64,000 nucleotides of DNA from Acanthococcus lagerstroemiae (Eukaryota; Arthropoda; Insecta; Hemiptera; Eriococcidae), in the NCBI GenBank assembly GCA_031841125.1, contig CM063114.1:38709574-38773573 (forward strand), read 5' to 3'. Both the position numbers and the translations under genes were made by a program. Shown here piece after piece: positions 33,090-44,556 of this stretch (position 1 is its first letter; each line of letters opens with the position of its first letter). The notes under the pieces were generated by a model. That model ran no database searches. It was given only the letters and a program-made list of their open reading frames with translations, and had not been told where the DNA came from.

Positions 33090-34980
33090 CGGAAGTTTAA
33101 GAGGCTATTAGAAGTCTGAGAAACTCGGCACCAGGCCCAGATCGCATTCATCCACAGATGCTGAAGCACCTAACTAATCAAAAGATCAAATGTCTCACGT
33201 ATGTCTTTAACTATATCTGGACCAATTCATTCTCTCAGTGGCAACTAGCACATACCATGCCAATTTATAAATTGGGTGAAGATAAATTGAAAGCATCAAG
33301 CTATAGACCTATTCCACTTACGAATGTATTGTGCAAAAGACTATGGAAAATATCATTGCAAAGAGACTTCGAAATAGCTTGGAAAAGAAACAGCTGCTGG
33401 ATAAGTTCCAAAGTGGTTTCAGGACTCAGAGGTTAACAGTGGATAACCTCGTATACCTTAGAGAAGAAATACGAGATAGATGTGTAAATAAACAAGATAC
33501 ATGCTGCATATTCTTCAATGTAGAAAAAGCATTTGACAGACTATACATCCTACAGTCATCCTAAACTCTCTTTACAGACTTCGGTACAGAGGCAAAATTT
33601 TTGCTTTCATTCAAAATATCTGGCAAATCGTTCCCTCCAAGTTAAACTAGGAAATCAACCATCAATCCCTCGAATACAGGAAGTTGGCACGCCTCAGACA
33701 TCAGTATTAAGCCCGATTCATCCTTGCAGTAAAATCCATTGATGAAGTTGTAAATTTCCCAGTTCGACACTCTTTCTTTGCTAATGATTCGGGCATATTT
33801 ATTTGAAAAAAAACCACCAAAGATATGGAACATCAACTCCAAATAATGGTGAATAAGTTGGTAACTTGGAGTGAAGCTAGAGGTCTACGCTTTTCTTCCT
33901 CAAAAACAACTGCGGTCACATTCACCCGAAAACACAGATAATCGTCATTACAAATAAAACCATAAGGGGACCATTTTCCAAACTCTACAACTGCTTAATT
34001 TCTGGGAGTAACATTGGACTCTAAATTTAACTGGAACCGCCATATTACTGATCTCAAAAGAAATGCCAAAGCACACTGAACCTACTAAAAATACTGAATG
34101 GAAGCTCTTGGGGAGCTGACAAGAAGAGTCTCATTCGCCTTTACAAGAGTCATGTACGTACAGTTTTGGAGTATGGCACAGTTGCCTATTATTCAGCTAG
34201 CCATGAAATATTACAAGAACTGGACACCACCCAAAATGAAGCTTTACGCATATGTACAAGAGCCCAAAGAACTAGCCCAATCATCAGCCTCCAGGCAGAA
34301 ACAAATATAACTCCTCTGGCGCACCACCGTAATACTCAAATACTCTCCTACTACTTTAGAGTTTACCATGTTAATGCGTACAGATTCACTTACCCACCTA
34401 CAAACAGTCCAACATCCCTCGGAGTAGGGTGTGGAGCTTTCTTCACACCAGTACAACATTACTCCTTCAGAAACGGAAGGCTTATCCCCTGGACTACTCC
34501 GGCATAAACTTGAGCGACGCATTCACCATATTCTTCGGCATCAACGGATGAACGAACCCTCCAGCAAATTACGGACAATCAATCCGGACCTTCAGAATGG
34601 ACTACCTCGTACCATGAAAATCGCAAACTGGAGAAAGTAATTGCTCGACTTCGAACTGGGCACACATTCATCACACATACGCATTTATTTGATCGTTCCC
34701 CTCCCCCTCTCTGCGAGATATGCGGTACCTCCACATCACCCACTTCCTGGATTACTATCAAAAATTCGCCACCACTCGAGCACTCCTTTTTGGTTCTTAC
34801 TCCCCAACCATGTATTTGAAAGTCTAACTGACTGGTCATATAATGGAGCACTCATCATCAAATTTCTCTTACTTGAAAAAGAAACACTTTTGAAATGTAT
34901 TCAATGTAACTCACCAACTCGAGAGTGGTGAAAAACTAATTATGTTGTACCGTGACTATAAATTAATTGATTGATTAATA
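33090..34980 (+). pseudogene. Jockey-like LINE ORF2 pseudogene
   Basis: RT motifs in order: APGPDRIHPQMLKHL, SYRPIPLTNVLCK, IIAKRLRNSLEK, DKFQSGFRTQR, then CCIFFNVEKAFDR (first catalytic Asp now Asn), then FANDSGIF where FADD is expected (second position also Asn). Downstream come RLYKSHVRTVLEYGTVAYY and ASHEILQELDTTQNEALR (in three frames), the usual region after the RT, and a short-repeat 3' tail TTGATTGATTAATAA. Frame shifts and stops occur throughout. No 5' endonuclease belongs to it, so it is 5' truncated. It lies just upstream of Sulf1 and on the opposite strand. Confidence 0.85.
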
Positions 34981-34984
34981 ATCC

Positions 34985-36650
34985 CGGATGTAAGAAGTTT
35001 CCCATTCGGATGCGCCCGGCTGGAGACTACCTACAGAGGAACTATTTGACTTGAGAAGAGAGACATGGAATGTAAGGACACTGAATATGGTAGCCAAATT
35101 AGAGAACTTAATGAAAGCGATGAAAACTTTAAAATTGGTAGATATAATAGACATACGTGAAGTGAGATGGCCAGAAGAAAATGATTTTTGGACGGGAGAG
35201 TATAGAATAAATAATACAGTAGCGAAAAGAGGGCAAGCAGGCGTAGGTATTATTATGTATAAGACTGTAGGGAATAGAGTGCAAAGTTATACCCAACATA
35301 GTGAGAGAATATTAATCATGAGAATTTCAGCTAAACCAGTATCTTCAGTGAGAGTCCAAGGTTATACGCCAACAGGAGGTTATAGTGAAGAAGTAGGAGT
35401 AAAAAAAATTTATGAAGAAATTGATGAAGTAGCAAGGTAAAAGGAAAATAAAATTCAATTATAATGGGAGACTGGAACGCCAGAGTAAAAGGAAGAAGAG
35501 GAAAAGGGGTATGCGGAGAGCGGAATGAAAGAGGATGGAAGCATACAGAATTTTATGACGAACATAAATAATTATAGTTATTGGGAACACCCTTTTTAAA
35601 AATCACGAGAGAAACTTGGAAAAGTCTAAAAGATAAAAGAATATATCAAACAGGTAAAGTACAAAAATTAAATATTGGATTGTAAGACATACCCAGGAGC
35701 GAATGTACATATTGACCACAATTTAGTAGTAATGAAATATAATTTCTCTCGATATACTAAAAAAAGTTAAATCCGCCGCCACCACCACCGCCTTCGGGAA
35801 AAAAAGAAAAAGAAAAAAACAACAATGCGGGTTGCCTACCCTGCGCCTTAATTACTTTTCCAGCTTGCGAAATACTGCAGGCCGGCACGAGCGAAGCCCC
35901 TTGGTAAAAATTTTTTTAAATGAATAAGAAGATAGTAAAAGCAAAATGGATTTTGGAATTACTAAGAAAGGTAAAGAAAAGAGAATATCAAAAAGAAACA
36001 GCGAAAGAACTCAGTAATTCAAAAGAAAGAAATTATTTTGAAGGGGAGTGGATAGTAATAAGAAAAGCAATAAATGTAGCAGCAAGGAAGAAAATAAGTA
36101 CTTAAATTACAGAAAAGAGAAAACTATGGATGAAAAGTGAAGTATTAAAGTTAATGGAAGAAAGTATAAACAAAATAATAAAAAAAGTAATGAAAATATA
36201 AGGCTTTAAGAACTCAAATAAAGAGAAGTTGTAAGAAGGCAAGAGAAAAATGGATCAATCAGAATTGTGGGGACATGTAGGAATAAATGAAGCAGGAAAA
36301 CCCGATCAAGCATATAACAAAGTGAAACAATATTTTGGAGCAAGAAGAAAAAGTGCAAACAATTTAACGGGTGAATAAGGAAAATATCAGACTCTCAAAA
36401 AAGGATAAAGGTAAAAAGATGCGTAAGCTATGTTAAAAAACTGTCTAGGAATGGAGTAGGTATAAGTAAATGTACTGAAAGAGAAAATAGTGCGGAGGAT
36501 GAAGAAGGGGAAGATCTTATTTTGATATCAAAATTTGATAAAACTCAGAAAGAACTGAAAACAGGTTAAGCAGAAGTTGTCGATGAAATTTCTAGTGAGT
36601 TACTGAAAAGTGCAGAAGTAGTTTTAAAAAAATGTATGTGAACAAATATG
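34985..36650 (+). pseudogene. LINE endonuclease plus linker (EEP-type), frame-broken
   Basis: Begins with ETWNVRTLNMVAKLENL, continues REVRWPEENDFWTGEYR, KRGQAGVGIIMY and RVQGYTPTGGYSEE to a stop near 35440, then MGDWNARVKGRRGKG in another frame. The linker continues after the 35747-35910 insertion with KAKWILELLRKVKKREYQ and KLWMKSEVLKLMEES. The family is the same as the minus-strand fragments at 2046 and 3850. Everything from 35496 onward is duplicated at 37971. Confidence 0.8.
35747..35912 (+). mobile_element. Short Helitron-like copy
   Basis: TCTCGATATACTA start, CCGCCGCCACCACCACCGCC, CGGGTTGCCTACCCTGCG, and GAAATACTGCAGGCCGGCAC then GAGCGAAGCCCCTTGG. Same family as 13962-15232 with the body removed. 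It interrupts the LINE linker. Confidence 0.6.
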
Positions 36651-36668
36651 TAGAATGTATGAGGTAGG

Positions 36669-36835
36669 CATAGGCGGATCCAAGATTTTCTCAAGGGAGG
36701 GGGAGGGTTGCAAAAAACATGAATAATGATACTAATCTCAAATCAAGACTATCTAGTGGTGGGTTTTTGTATTTTTAAATTAAAAAATTAAGTTCAAGAA
36801 GGGGGGGGATCAACTCCCCTTCGGATTCGCCTATG
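36669..36835. mobile_element. MITE with 8-bp TSD (CATAGGCGGATCC)
   Basis: Ends CATAGGCGGATCC and GGATTCGCCTATG; flanks GAGGTAGG and GAGGCAGG (one mismatch; perfect in the duplicate). 167 bp, no ORF. Confidence 0.8.
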
Positions 36836-36954
36836 GAGGCAGGAGAAATGTCAACAGATTTCTAGAAAAGCCAGATAGCAAGCAAATGTGAAGCTATCGT
36901 AATATAAGTTCACTTTCGCATAAGTCAAGGATTCTCGTAAGGATAACAAATAGG

Positions 36955-37275
36955 AGAATATAGTGCAATGGTAAAGTTTTCTGAGGGAAACGCCTTAATA
37001 ATCACGGCTAACCCTTACGTCAGTTCGGCTGTGGGCCATCCGAATTCGAGGTTAACGCTGGGTGAGTGTTGCCTTGTTCAGTAGGGGGTCCCACAGTGGC
37101 TCTAATACGACAGCGCGAATCCGAAGGAAAGAGAGACAAAATGGGGGGGCCGGGTCAGCCTCAAGATGTCCTCTGGTCACTGACGCGATACTCAAAGGGT
37201 AGTTTCCGGGGCCAGGAGTGCGATGTCTGGGGAGCCAATTCGGCATGCGGGCATCGCCATAAGTTCCACCAAGTG
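36955..37275 (+). repeat. SINE-like repeat, family A, with A-box-like head
   Basis: TAGTGCAATGG at 36961-36971 fits the Pol III A-box pattern TRGYNNARNNG. ATCCGAATTCGAGGTTAAC is a weak B-box candidate. The central CACTGACGCGATACTCAAAG and tail CGGGCATCGCCATAAGTTCC match the other family A copies. Confidence 0.65.
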
Positions 37276-37279
37276 AAAA

Positions 37280-37540
37280 ATAAGAGAATACAAAATAATA
37301 TGGATGAAAGGGTGGGAGATCAGTTGAAAAAAGAAGAGTAGTATAGAACTTTCTAAGGATTAAAAGGGTTCAAATACGAATACAAAATGAAGTGGGAGAA
37401 GCGAAAATTCAAAAGAAGTGAAACAATATTGCTGTTTGTTGCCAGTACTGTTAAAGCTATTTATTTAAAAAAAAAAAAGTAATTTAAGAAAAGAATAAAA
37501 GGAAATTAAGGGTAAAAATACAAGGGTACGGATAAAATGA
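37280..37540 (+). pseudogene. LINE RT fragment
   Basis: Shares AATGAAGTGGGAGAAGCGA and the following RT-like residues with 23985-24060, and AAAGGAAATTAAGGGTAAAA with the downstream LINE region. Frame-broken; repeated in unit 2. Confidence 0.5.
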
Positions 37541-39137
37541 TAAAACAAAACTGATGGGAGTCAGTAGATGGGAACAAAATCCAATAAATATGGGAAACTG
37601 AGGGGGGGGGGGATAGAAGAAGTAATGGAATTTAAATTCCCTAACATGAGTCGACTATTTTTTACAATGGTCAAACGCAGAATAGCTGCATTTTGGACAA
37701 TTTTGGTAAATTTGGCAAAATATGTAAAAAGACGTTTCAAATACCCTAAAAAGACACAAAATATGTAAAAATATGCATTTTTACCTCAAAAATGTATAAC
37801 ATGCAAAATGAAATAGGGCTCAAAATGCAGGGATTTTTCTGAAACGTGAACACTTCCCATCACTGTTGGGATCAGAGATGACCTACAAAATATGCATTAT
37901 TTGCATATTATGCCGTACTCTACTGATAACACAAGATGGAAGAAGTAAAATAAAAATATAAAGTAAAATGAAGAGGAAAAGGGGTATGCGGAGAGCGGAA
38001 TGAAAGAGGATGGAAGCATACAGAATTTTATGACGAACATAAATAATTATAGTTATTGGGAACACCCTTTTTAAAAATCACGAGAGAAACTTGGAAAAGT
38101 CTAAAAGATAAAAGAATATATCAAACAGGTAAAGTACAAAAATTAAATATTGGATTGTAAGACATACCCAGGAGCGAATGTACATATTGACCACAATTTA
38201 GTAGTAATGAAATATAATTTCTCTCGATATACTAAAAAAAGTCAAATCCGCCGCCACCACCACCGCCTTCGGGAAAAAAAGAAAAAAACAACAATGCGGG
38301 TTGCCTACCTTGCGCCTTAATTACTTTTCCAGCCTGCGAAATACTGCAGGCCGGCACGAGCGAAGCCCCTTGGTAAAAAATTTTTTAAATGAATAAGAAG
38401 ATAGTAAAAGCAAAATGGATTTTGGAATTACTAAGAAAGGTAAAGAAAAGAGAATATCAAAAAGAAACAGCGAAAGAACTCAGTAATTCAAAAGAAAGAA
38501 ATTATTTTGAAGGGGAGTGGATAGTAATAAGAAAAGCAATAAATGTAGCAGCAAGGAAGAAAATAAGTACTTAAATTACAGAAAAGAGAAAACTATGGAT
38601 GAAAAGTGAAGTATTAAAGTTAATGGAAGAAAGTATAAACAAAATAATAAAAAAAGTAATGAAAATATAAGGCTTTAAGAACTCAAATAAAGAGAAGTTG
38701 TAAGAAGGCAAGAGAAAAATGGATCAATCAGAATTGTGGGGACATGTAGGAATAAATGAAGCAGGAAAACCCGATCAAGCATATAACAAAGTGAAACAAT
38801 ATTTTGGAGCAAGAAGAAAAAGTGCAAACAATTTAACGGGTGAATAAGGAAAATATCAGACTCTCAAAAAAGGATAAAGGTAAAAAGATGCGTAAGCTAT
38901 GTTAAAAAACTGTCTAGGAATGGAGTAGGTATAAGTAAATGTACTGAAAGAGAAAATAGTGCGGAGGATGAAGAAGGGGAAGATCTTATTTTGATATCAA
39001 AATTTGATAAAACTCAGAAAGAACTGAAAACAGGTTAAGCAGAAGTTGTCGATGAAATTTCTAGTGAGTTACTGAAAAGTGCAGAAGTAGTTTTAAAAAA
39101 ATGTATGTGAACAAATATGTAGAATGTATGAGGTAGG

Positions 39138-39303
39138 CATTGGCGGATCCAAGATTTTCTCAAGGGAGGGGGAGGGTTGCAAAAAACATGAATAATGATA
39201 CTAATCTCAAATCAAGACTATCTAGTGGTGGGTTTTTGTATTTTTAAATTTAAAAATTAAGTTCAAGAAGGGGGGGATCAACTCCCCTTCGGATTCGCCT
39301 ATG
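39138..39303. mobile_element. Duplicate of the CATAGGCGGATCC MITE, perfect TSD
   Basis: Ends CATTGGCGGATCC and GGATTCGCCTATG, flanked by GAGGTAGG on both sides (39130-39137, 39304-39311). Confidence 0.85.
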
Positions 39304-39423
39304 GAGGTAGGAGAAATGTCAACAGATTTCTAGAAAAGCCAGATAGCAAGCAAATGTGAAGACTATCGTAATATAAGTTCACTTTCGCATAAGTCAAGGA
39401 TTCTCGTAAGGATAACAAATAGG

Positions 39424-39745
39424 AGAATATAGTGCAATGGTAAAGTTTTCTGAGGGAAACGCCTTAATAGTCACGGCTAACCCTTACGTCAGTTCGGCTG
39501 TGGGCCATCCGAATTCGAGGTTAACGCTGAGTGAGTGTTGCCTTGGTCAGTAGGGGGTCCTACAGTGGCCCTAATACGACAGCGCGAATCCGAAGGAAAG
39601 AGAGACAAAATGGGGGGGCCGGGTCAGCCTCAAGATGTCCTCCGGTCACTGACGCGATACTCAAAAGGGTAGTTTCCGAGGCCAGGAGTGCGATGTCTGG
39701 GGAGCCAATTCGGCATGCGGGCATCGCCATAAGTTCCACCAAGTG
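39424..39745 (+). repeat. SINE-like repeat, family A (unit 2 copy)
   Basis: A-box-like TAGTGCAATGG at 39430-39440; differs from 36955-37275 at few positions, for example TTGGTCAG against TTGTTCAG. Confidence 0.65.
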
Positions 39746-40577
39746 AAAAATAAGAGAATACAAAATAATATGGATGAAAGGGTGGGAGATTAGTTGAAAA
39801 AAGAAGAATAATATAGAACTTTCTAAGGATTAAAAGGGTTCAAATACGAATACAAAATGAAGTGGGAGAAGGGAAAATTCAAAAGAAGTGAAACAATATT
39901 GCTGTTTGTTGCCAGTACTGTTAAAGCTATTTATTTAAAAAAAAAAAAGTAATTTAAGAAATGAATAAAAGGAAATTAAGGGTAAAAATACAAGGGTACG
40001 GATAAAATGATAAAACAAAACTGATGGGAGTCAATAGATGGGAACAAAATCCAATAAATATGGGAAACTGAGGGGGGGGGAATAGAAGAAGTAATGGAAT
40101 TTAAATTCCCTAACATGAGTCGACTATTTTTTACAATGGTCAAACGCAGAATAGCTGCATTTTGGACAATTTTGGTAAATTTGGCAAAATATGTAAAAAT
40201 ACGTTTCAAATACCCTAAAAAGACACAAAATATGTAAAAATATGCATTTTTACCTCAAAAATGTATAACATGCAAAATGAAATAGGGCTCAAAATGCAGG
40301 GATTTTTCTGAAACGTGAACACTTTCCATCACTGTTGGGATCAGAGATGACCTACAAAATATGCATTATTTGCATATTATGCCGTACTCTACTGATAACA
40401 CAAGATGGAAGAAGTAAAATAAAAATATAAAGTAAAATGGAACAATCTGAGAGCATTTTATCAAAAAGGAGGCATATTTAGGACAAATGAAGGGTAAAGA
40501 ATCAAAACTCACATCTGCCATTTTACTTCAAGGGCGCAAATAGGCAAAATACTGTATACGGATGCACGAATATCTTT

Positions 40578-40632
40578 GCTGCACCTGCGAATGTGGATTA
40601 TGTTATACATACTCCACATTCGCAGGCGCAGC
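40578..40632. other. 20-bp stem hairpin
   Basis: GCTGCACCTGCGAATGTGGA and TCCACATTCGCAGGCGCAGC pair over 20 positions with one mismatch around a 15-base loop. It could be a MITE core, a small-RNA precursor or a chance palindrome; no flanking TIR extension is evident. Confidence 0.7.
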
Positions 40633-40639
40633 AACACCC

Positions 40640-41640
40640 CGATATATGTCTGAAAAAAAAAGGGAAGAAACATCTTTGGGGATGATGAAATATTTCGAGC
40701 TTTCGACCGACTTATAGAAAATACGAAGTTTATTTTTGACAGTTTTACTCAGAGACGTATAAGAACCCCGCTAGTTGATAGACCAGAGGACCTCAATGAT
40801 AACAATTGCCATGGCTCTCACATATGTTCACAGTCAGCATAATTTTGAAAAACATACTGCTGGGGTATTGCGAAGTTGGTATATACGTAACGGTACATTC
40901 GTATGATTCGTTAGGAATTTCAATATCGAAGGAAAAATACAGTGTATGAATGACCGGAAACTAACGGTAATTTTGTCGTTGATTGAAGGTGATGAAACAG
41001 TCATCGGAATGTAATAATTTAGAAATCGAAAGCTATAAAATTAATGGTGGTGGTACAGGGTATCAGGTTTGAGGAAATTTAAGGACTGCAAAGCTCATTC
41101 TTGACATCAAATTGATACCAGTTTAAGAAACTGAATATCAGAGGGAGAGGGCTGAAGATAAAAGTGCAGAATAATACAGGGGTATACAACAATACATGTT
41201 TCAATTTCAGTCCTTCGGCTTGCCCTGAGATGTTTTTCAAAACGGAGCAAAAATAGAGAAAATTAGTTCAGCGACCTTCAACATTCACGATTATACACCG
41301 GCATTGTATTTAAGAGCATTCTAGTCATCAGCGCGTTCCCCTCGTACCATTACTCTCAGTTTAGAGTCAAACGGATCCCAAAAATGAGTTTAAAATGACA
41401 CCCATATTAAGTCCGTCAAAATGACATTCATATTACATGTACTTTTAAAATTTTCAGCCTCACCTCCATTTCCAGGTGCCATAGTTCTCAAAATTAAGTC
41501 AAACTGAGTTCAGCAGCCTTGAAACCCCACGATTAGCTTACCCATATTGTACTTCAGAACATTTTGATCATCAACCCCTGCTTTGGAACCACAATTTTCA
41601 ACTGAGGGTCAACCTATCAATATTAAATTCTACGACCTTA
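40640..41640. repeat. Degenerate phrase repeat, mostly 41230-41640
   Basis: GTTCAGCGACCTTCAA...CACGATTA near 41270 recurs as GTTCAGCAGCCTTGAA...CACGATTA near 41508, period about 240 bp, with shared ATTGTATTTxAGAxCATTxTxxTCATCA. Before 41230 nothing is recognised. Confidence 0.5.
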
Positions 41641-41652
41641 AAAGTGTGTAGT

Positions 41653-42062
41653 TGTGTTTCAGTGACTTGGAAAAGACTTTCATCATTTTATAATTCGAGC
41701 CTCTAAAAATACAAAATACTAAATCGATTTATCATCGGGCCAGTGCGATTTGGAGACAAGCCCAATTTTTCTCGAAAATGAGATTTAGGTATCATTGGAA
41801 AGGTAGTTTTATACTGTATTCAATAAAACATTGTACTTAATGCTGCTTTCAATGTTCTTTTTTTAACATCTTGATATCAGTTCCAATTCTGCCATTAATA
41901 CCCTCGATATGAAGCTTCGTTTTCCCTCTGCAGCAAAACTATTTTGGATTCGCCTCCAAATCGCACTGACTCGACGATATATCGATTCAGTATTTTGTGT
42001 TCATGGAGGCTCGAAATGTAAAATGATGAAAGTCTTTTCCAAGTCACTGATACACAAAAACC
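41653..42062. mobile_element. Palindromic MITE, CAGTGCGATTTGGAG family, long arms
   Basis: Arms 41653-41755 and 41953-42062 pair (GTGACTTGGAAAAGACTTTC with GAAAGTCTTTTCCAAGTCAC; CAGTGCGATTTGGAG with CTCCAAATCGCACTGA). The interior resembles 44200-44300. Confidence 0.8.
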
Positions 42063-42359
42063 CACAATTTCATTATCAATAATATCAGAGAGGTGGGAGC
42101 AAGAGGACGAAAAATTCTCAGGAATAAATCGCAGTGAATGTAAGGAAACTACGCCACACAAAATTTACACCCTTATTTTTTCAGAAGCCTGTAAAATGAG
42201 AAAAAAATGTCGAAAGCTTGTTATTCTCAGACCTGTGCTAATATGGGCTGATACTGAATGTTACATTGACCCCTCCACCATTTCTGATACTTGACGGCAG
42301 ATATGAAAAGAGTGTACGAGTCAGTTTTATGAAGAATCCGATGTATAACAATTAAAGAG

Positions 42360-43280
42360 CTCTTTTCCAAAGTGGATTAAGTAAAAAAATGTGATTATTC
42401 AGGAAATGAAAAAAACGTTGGGACTCCCCCCTCTCTGAGGCAGTGTTTTTGGGAACAAGTGAAATGTATTATGGAGTAGTATACCGAAATGTGTTGAAAA
42501 TTTCGCTTTTGAACAATTATAATTCCGAGAACTATAAGACTTGAAAATTGACAAAGTCATGACTTAAGCCACTTTGGAAGGGTAAAATGTATTCATGGAC
42601 GCTAAAACTCATGAGATTTTTAGCCTAAATGAGATCGCATTTTCACAACGGTTATATGGACGCTGTTAAGCGAGACAGAACCAAGCGACATTTGTTGACA
42701 AAATGAGTTATTAGTATCTTTGGGAAAAGCGTAAAAAGTAAAATTTTTCGAAATTGGGCCCCCGATTCAAAAATGTGTACTCACGTTGAAAAAAGATTAT
42801 CAGTAAACGCTATGTCATATAGTTTCTACATAGTTCTTGAACTTCGAATCCGTGTTCTCAAAAAACGGATTATGTTGCTTGGTTCTGTCTCGCTTAACAG
42901 CGTCCATATGTAATATGATGCATATTGTTGAAAACCAATTTGAAAATTGTTTTCCTGCCTTTGTCTGTATAATTAATCAGCACTTGTTTTATTGCATGTA
43001 TTAAAATTAAAAAATTTCTACATTGACTCGCGGCTTGGTAGAATCGTTAAAGACTGGATCGCAGAGTGTTGAACAAATTAGGTCACGTTGGAAGCTAAAA
43101 GTAGTTTGACTTAAGCCACTTTGGAAGAAAACTTGTTTTTAAATCGCTGGTAACACTGCAAAAAAAAAAAGGAGTTGGTAGGTCGGGATACCTACTTTCT
43201 ATAGCTACCACTTCACACTACCACATGGCCTATCAAACTTATTTTTGTCAAAAATTGACTTAACCCACTTTGGAAAAGAG
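42360..43280. repeat. Dispersed 20-mer GACTTAAGCCACTTTGGAAG
   Basis: Exact at 42561-42580 and 43108-43127, near-exact at 43257-43276 (plus) and inverted at 42362-42381. The sequence between the copies is unrelated. Confidence 0.8.
42658..42905. mobile_element. 4-bp-TSD MITE, GGACGCTGTTAAGCG family, 248 bp
   Basis: Ends GGACGCTGTTAAGCGAGACA and TGTCTCGCTTAACAGCGTCC are perfect reverse complements. ATAT flanks both sides (42654-42657, 42906-42909). Core AAAATGAGTTATT...GTAAAAAGTAAAATTTTTCG shared with two other copies. Confidence 0.9.
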
Positions 43281-43284
43281 TTTT

Positions 43285-44160
43285 TCAATTTTTGTTTGGA
43301 ACTTTCTTTATCAAAATTTGGAAGTACCCACGGGGAAAAGGAGGAGAGGCGAAAGAAAGGCCCCCTGCCGCCAAAATATCAAGCCAGGTGAAGGTGAGTC
43401 ACGTTTTTTCGGAAGTATTTGGGACCCCATACCTAACAACTTCTATAAAATAAATATTTTATAGTAGTTAATATTTTGAAATTTCTCCATTTGACTGACC
43501 TACAGTAAGACTTTACCAGAATAAGGCCCATCCTAATGATTATGCCAATACTCAAAACTCTATTCGAACTTGTTATGATAAGATTTTATTAAAAGGCTAA
43601 TCGACTGCATAAAAACATCAAAGGAAAATGGTCAGATTATGTTTAGACTTAGCAAGATTTCACAAGACTGTGATAAGCATTATTTAGTACATCCAAACTA
43701 CATTTTTAGGGTCGATAAGACTTCATTCTTCCGACTGTATTTAAAGCTCCTGAAGGCTGTGTTAAATTGTATAACAACTCTTCCACGTCCATTGAGACTG
43801 TATTAAGACCTGTGAACACTCCACAAAATTATGTTAATTATCATTATTAGCATTTATTGGAATGTTACAGTTAGTTACATTTTTCTTGACGCTTATATTA
43901 TGTTACGGGATGGAGGCTCCCTCCATTCCCTCGTCCATTCCAGCCCACCTCTGGGCATATACCTCTCCGCGCAAAATTTATTTTTTGGAAAATTGTGTTA
44001 AAACTTGCCAAAATTCTCAATTATATTCAAATGGAGGAGGCCTATTCTTTCATCATAGCCGATTTAAAGGAGAGGAGAGGATTTAAGGACAATCTCTCCT
44101 CGTGTTCGTCTAAAATAAAATGTTTCATACAAATACTCTGTCATCCTCTGAAAAATTGAC
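43285..44160. other. No feature recognised
   Basis: Short motif-free ORFs only; no TIR found. Confidence 0.3.
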
Positions 44161-44164
44161 GGAG

Positions 44165-44556
44165 TATATCGTCGAGCCAGTGCGATTTGGAGCTAAATTC
44201 TATTTCTCTCGAAAATGAGACTTTGGTATCATTAGAAAGGTAATTTCATGCTGCATCGAATAAAACACTGCATTTAATGCTGCTATCAATAATTTTCTTT
44301 TAAATTTAAAAAATGTAAAGGTGTCATATTCAGTTCCTCTCAATGAATTTGGACGAAAAGGTGCTATATCCAATGACTTGAACTTTAGTGGGAATACAAC
44401 AATTTCACAGATGAAGGTTCATGCAGACATATCTACCACATTTTGTTGATTAATTCTACTTTTGTCAGCGAACTCTTGATGTTAAAACTTCTTTTCCCTC
44501 TGTAACAAAACTAGTCATCTTGGATATAGCTCCAAATCGCACCGACCCGACGATAT
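44165..44556. mobile_element. CAGTGCGATTTGGAG-family MITE, 392 bp
   Basis: Left ATATCGTCGAGCCAGTGCGA, right CCAAATCGCACCGACCCGA CGATAT. The first 130 bp inside match 41760-41860, after which this copy holds extra sequence. The 60-codon ORF at its right end is not meaningful. Confidence 0.8.

Larger units (their letters stand above)
35496..37970 (+). repeat. Tandem segmental duplication, unit 1 (2475 bp)
   Basis: From AAGAGGAAAAGGGGTATGCG to AATATAAAGTAAAATG. The adjacent unit 37971-40439 repeats it at roughly 99% by eye, differing by one 6-bp deletion in an A/G tract, small homopolymer changes and scattered substitutions. Confidence 0.95.
37971..40439 (+). repeat. Tandem segmental duplication, unit 2 (2469 bp)
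   Basis: Direct repeat of 35496-37970. It starts inside the LINE endonuclease (after the WNARVKG position) and carries its own Helitron-like piece (38222), MITE, SINE and RT scrap. Junction microhomology AGTAAAAxG lies before both units. Confidence 0.95.
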
